The translations under genes and the position numbers were made by a program. DNA of 64,000 nt. Source: Parapristionchus giblindavisi (lineage: Eukaryota; Nematoda; Chromadorea; Rhabditida; Diplogasteridae). The notes under the pieces were generated by a model. The model was not told where the DNA came from. It saw nothing but the letters and a program-made list of their open reading frames with translations, and did not search any database. Of the stretch, positions 62,752 through 64,000 are shown in pieces. The stretch's first letter is position 1. Each line of letters starts with the position of its first letter. Where the stretch lies: assembly GCA_943737045.1 (NCBI GenBank), contig CALSFV010000414.1, forward strand, positions 124,001-188,000. Reading direction: 5' to 3'.

Positions 62752-63446
62752 AGATATCGATTGTTGTTATGAATTGTTTCATTCTCATTTCAATAATATT
62801 CAATTGTTCCATATTCTCATCTCTATTCAATAGAAGATCATTATATTGAACACATTAAATGAATGAATGAATAAGCGAGTAAATCCATTCATCCTTCCAT
62901 TTATATTCTCCTATGGTCTCTAATTAATCAATATCTTCTCACTTTAATCATTAATTTATAAATACAATATTAATTGGATTGACTTCATTGTTCTCACTTT
63001 ATAATATTGATTTGAAGTAGAATAAAGTGTTCATGTACAATGAATACAATTGTTTATTTATTTATTTATTATATTTAAAATCAATTGGGATGGTCATTAG
63101 TTCGTGTAATTAATAACCCTAGTATATATGGATGATAATAATATCTCCCCTTATATGTACTCTATATCTATTCTACTTTCATATTCACACTTCTTTCTAT
63201 ATTCTCATGTTGCATTTCTCACTTCCGTTCCTTCTTCCTCTGTCTCCCTCCAGTCATCCTCCCCCCCCTTCTCCTCTCTTCCCTCTCCCCTTCTCTCACC
63301 ACCCTCCCCCGCTCCCTTCCTTTCTATTCTGCATAAATCGTCTTTTTGATTTCCTTTTTGATTCATTCATTCTAATTAGACAATCTTTCTAATAGAATGA
63401 AATGATTGAAATGAAGAATGAGAAGAAGAAGAAGAAGACTATTTCA
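62752..63446. other. 3' flank, AT-rich then pyrimidine-rich
   Basis: AT-rich DNA after the SAM gene, including AATAAA near 63022, then CT-rich tract 63230-63330 on the plus strand. The plus-strand frames there are Ser/Pro/Leu repeat translations. Confidence 0.45.
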
Positions 63447-63662
63447 CTCATTCTGAAAGATAAGATGAACACCAAGAGTATCATTCTCTTCCTCTTCCTC
63501 CCTCTCCCTCTCCCTCTTCTTCTCCCTCTCCTTCATTCTTCTCTCCATCCTCTTCTTCAACATATCTTCAATTGTTGAAGAAAGAGAAGTCAATGGTCCA
63601 TGGAACACGAATATGCCACCCATTCCCCCTCCTCCTCTTCTTCTTCTTCTTCTACAATACAA
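63444..63662 (-). CDS. Tentative terminal exon of a minus-strand gene
   Basis: The minus strand reads GGIFVFHGPLTSLSSTIEDM, a Lys/Arg/Glu-rich helix-like stretch, then NDTLGVHLIFQNE and a stop. The ends are not repeat-like, unlike the middle. Purine-rich sequence upstream (63600-63660) could hide an acceptor. The rest of any such gene would lie right of the window. Low confidence, since the region is low-complexity. Confidence 0.25.
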   Translation of the reverse strand: MYCRRRRRRGGGGMGGIFVFHGPLTSLSSTIEDMLKKRMERRMKEREKKREREREEEEENDTLGVHLIFQNE

Positions 63663-64000
63663 TTTGACTCCTCCTCTTATTATTCATCAAACCCCTCCCT
63701 TTTATGGATGAAATAACAGAGAATTCGTATGACTCAATTCACAACTTGAGTACTTCTACTTTCTACCTCTTCCCCCTTCACTCCCTCCCTCTCCATCTCT
63801 CCCTCTCCCTTTCCATCTCTCTCCCTCTCTCCCTCACACCTTTACCTCTCATTTTGACTTGTATTTCTCTCTCTATATAATATATGTATTCTGTATACTT
63901 CATCTTCATTCAATCTACCTCATCTTCATCATCATCATATTCATTTCAATTACCATACTAATTCCTCTTCTTCTTCATCATCTTCATTGACCTTCTTCTT
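63663..64000. repeat. Pyrimidine-rich low-complexity DNA
   Basis: CTCCCTCTCC and TCTTCTTCATC tracts on the plus strand to the window edge. No supported feature. Confidence 0.6.

Noticed and set aside
63128..63392. Ser/Pro-rich plus frames at the right end
   Set aside because: They are translations of CT-rich tracts and lack splice or family support.

Overview
The window reads as nuclear DNA of a nematode. Almost every gene is split into many small exons by introns of mostly 40-60 bp, and the best matches are worm versions of known proteins: a GLB-1-type globin pair, ASP-1-type aspartic proteases, RIC-4/SNAP-25, GANA-1, and a PAR-type anion-selective Cys-loop channel. The DNA is AT-rich and holds many foldback transposon remnants and long polypurine tracts. 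I cannot name the species. 3' splice sites end mostly in TATAG, TGTAG or TTCAG, with an unusual share of AAG, so this is unlike C. elegans. All exon coordinates were read by eye from reading-frame continuity, splice motifs and remembered family sequences. No search was run.

Layout. 1-3075 (+): C-terminal half of a WDR20-like WD-repeat protein, with an 8-bp-TSD palindromic element in its first visible intron. 4115-5852 (+): AOS-1, the SUMO E1 subunit. 6154-11614 (-): a four-pass membrane protein, a 7TM chemoreceptor-like protein, and RIC-4/SNAP-25. 11615-18670: polypurine low-complexity DNA, including 62 perfect GGAGAC copies, then AT-rich DNA with an orphan SNAP-25-like first exon and transposon debris. 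19661-26019 (-): GANA-1 and a mitochondrial carrier. 27003-34916: tandem aspartic-protease paralogs (-) separated and flanked by MITE-like elements. 35110-44150 (-): a trypsin-fold protease with an odd S1 residue and two globins separated by a 2.2-kb palindrome. 46302-49035 (-): an anion-type ligand-gated channel. 50817-58253 (+): an unrecognised 42-exon acidic protein carrying a recent in-frame duplication. 58722-62751 (+): a SAM-domain protein like human C19orf47. The right end is pyrimidine-rich, with at most a tentative terminal exon.

The genes do not form one pathway. They are a mix of housekeeping genes (SUMO activation, WD adaptor, carrier, lysosomal glycosidase), neuronal genes (SNAP-25, channel, chemoreceptor) and digestive or secreted genes (proteases). 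The most informative signals are structural: frequent AAG 3' splice sites, patchwork identity between the proteases, a microhomology-bounded exon duplication later hit by two adjacent insertions, and several foldback families flanked by TTAA, TA or 8-bp duplications.
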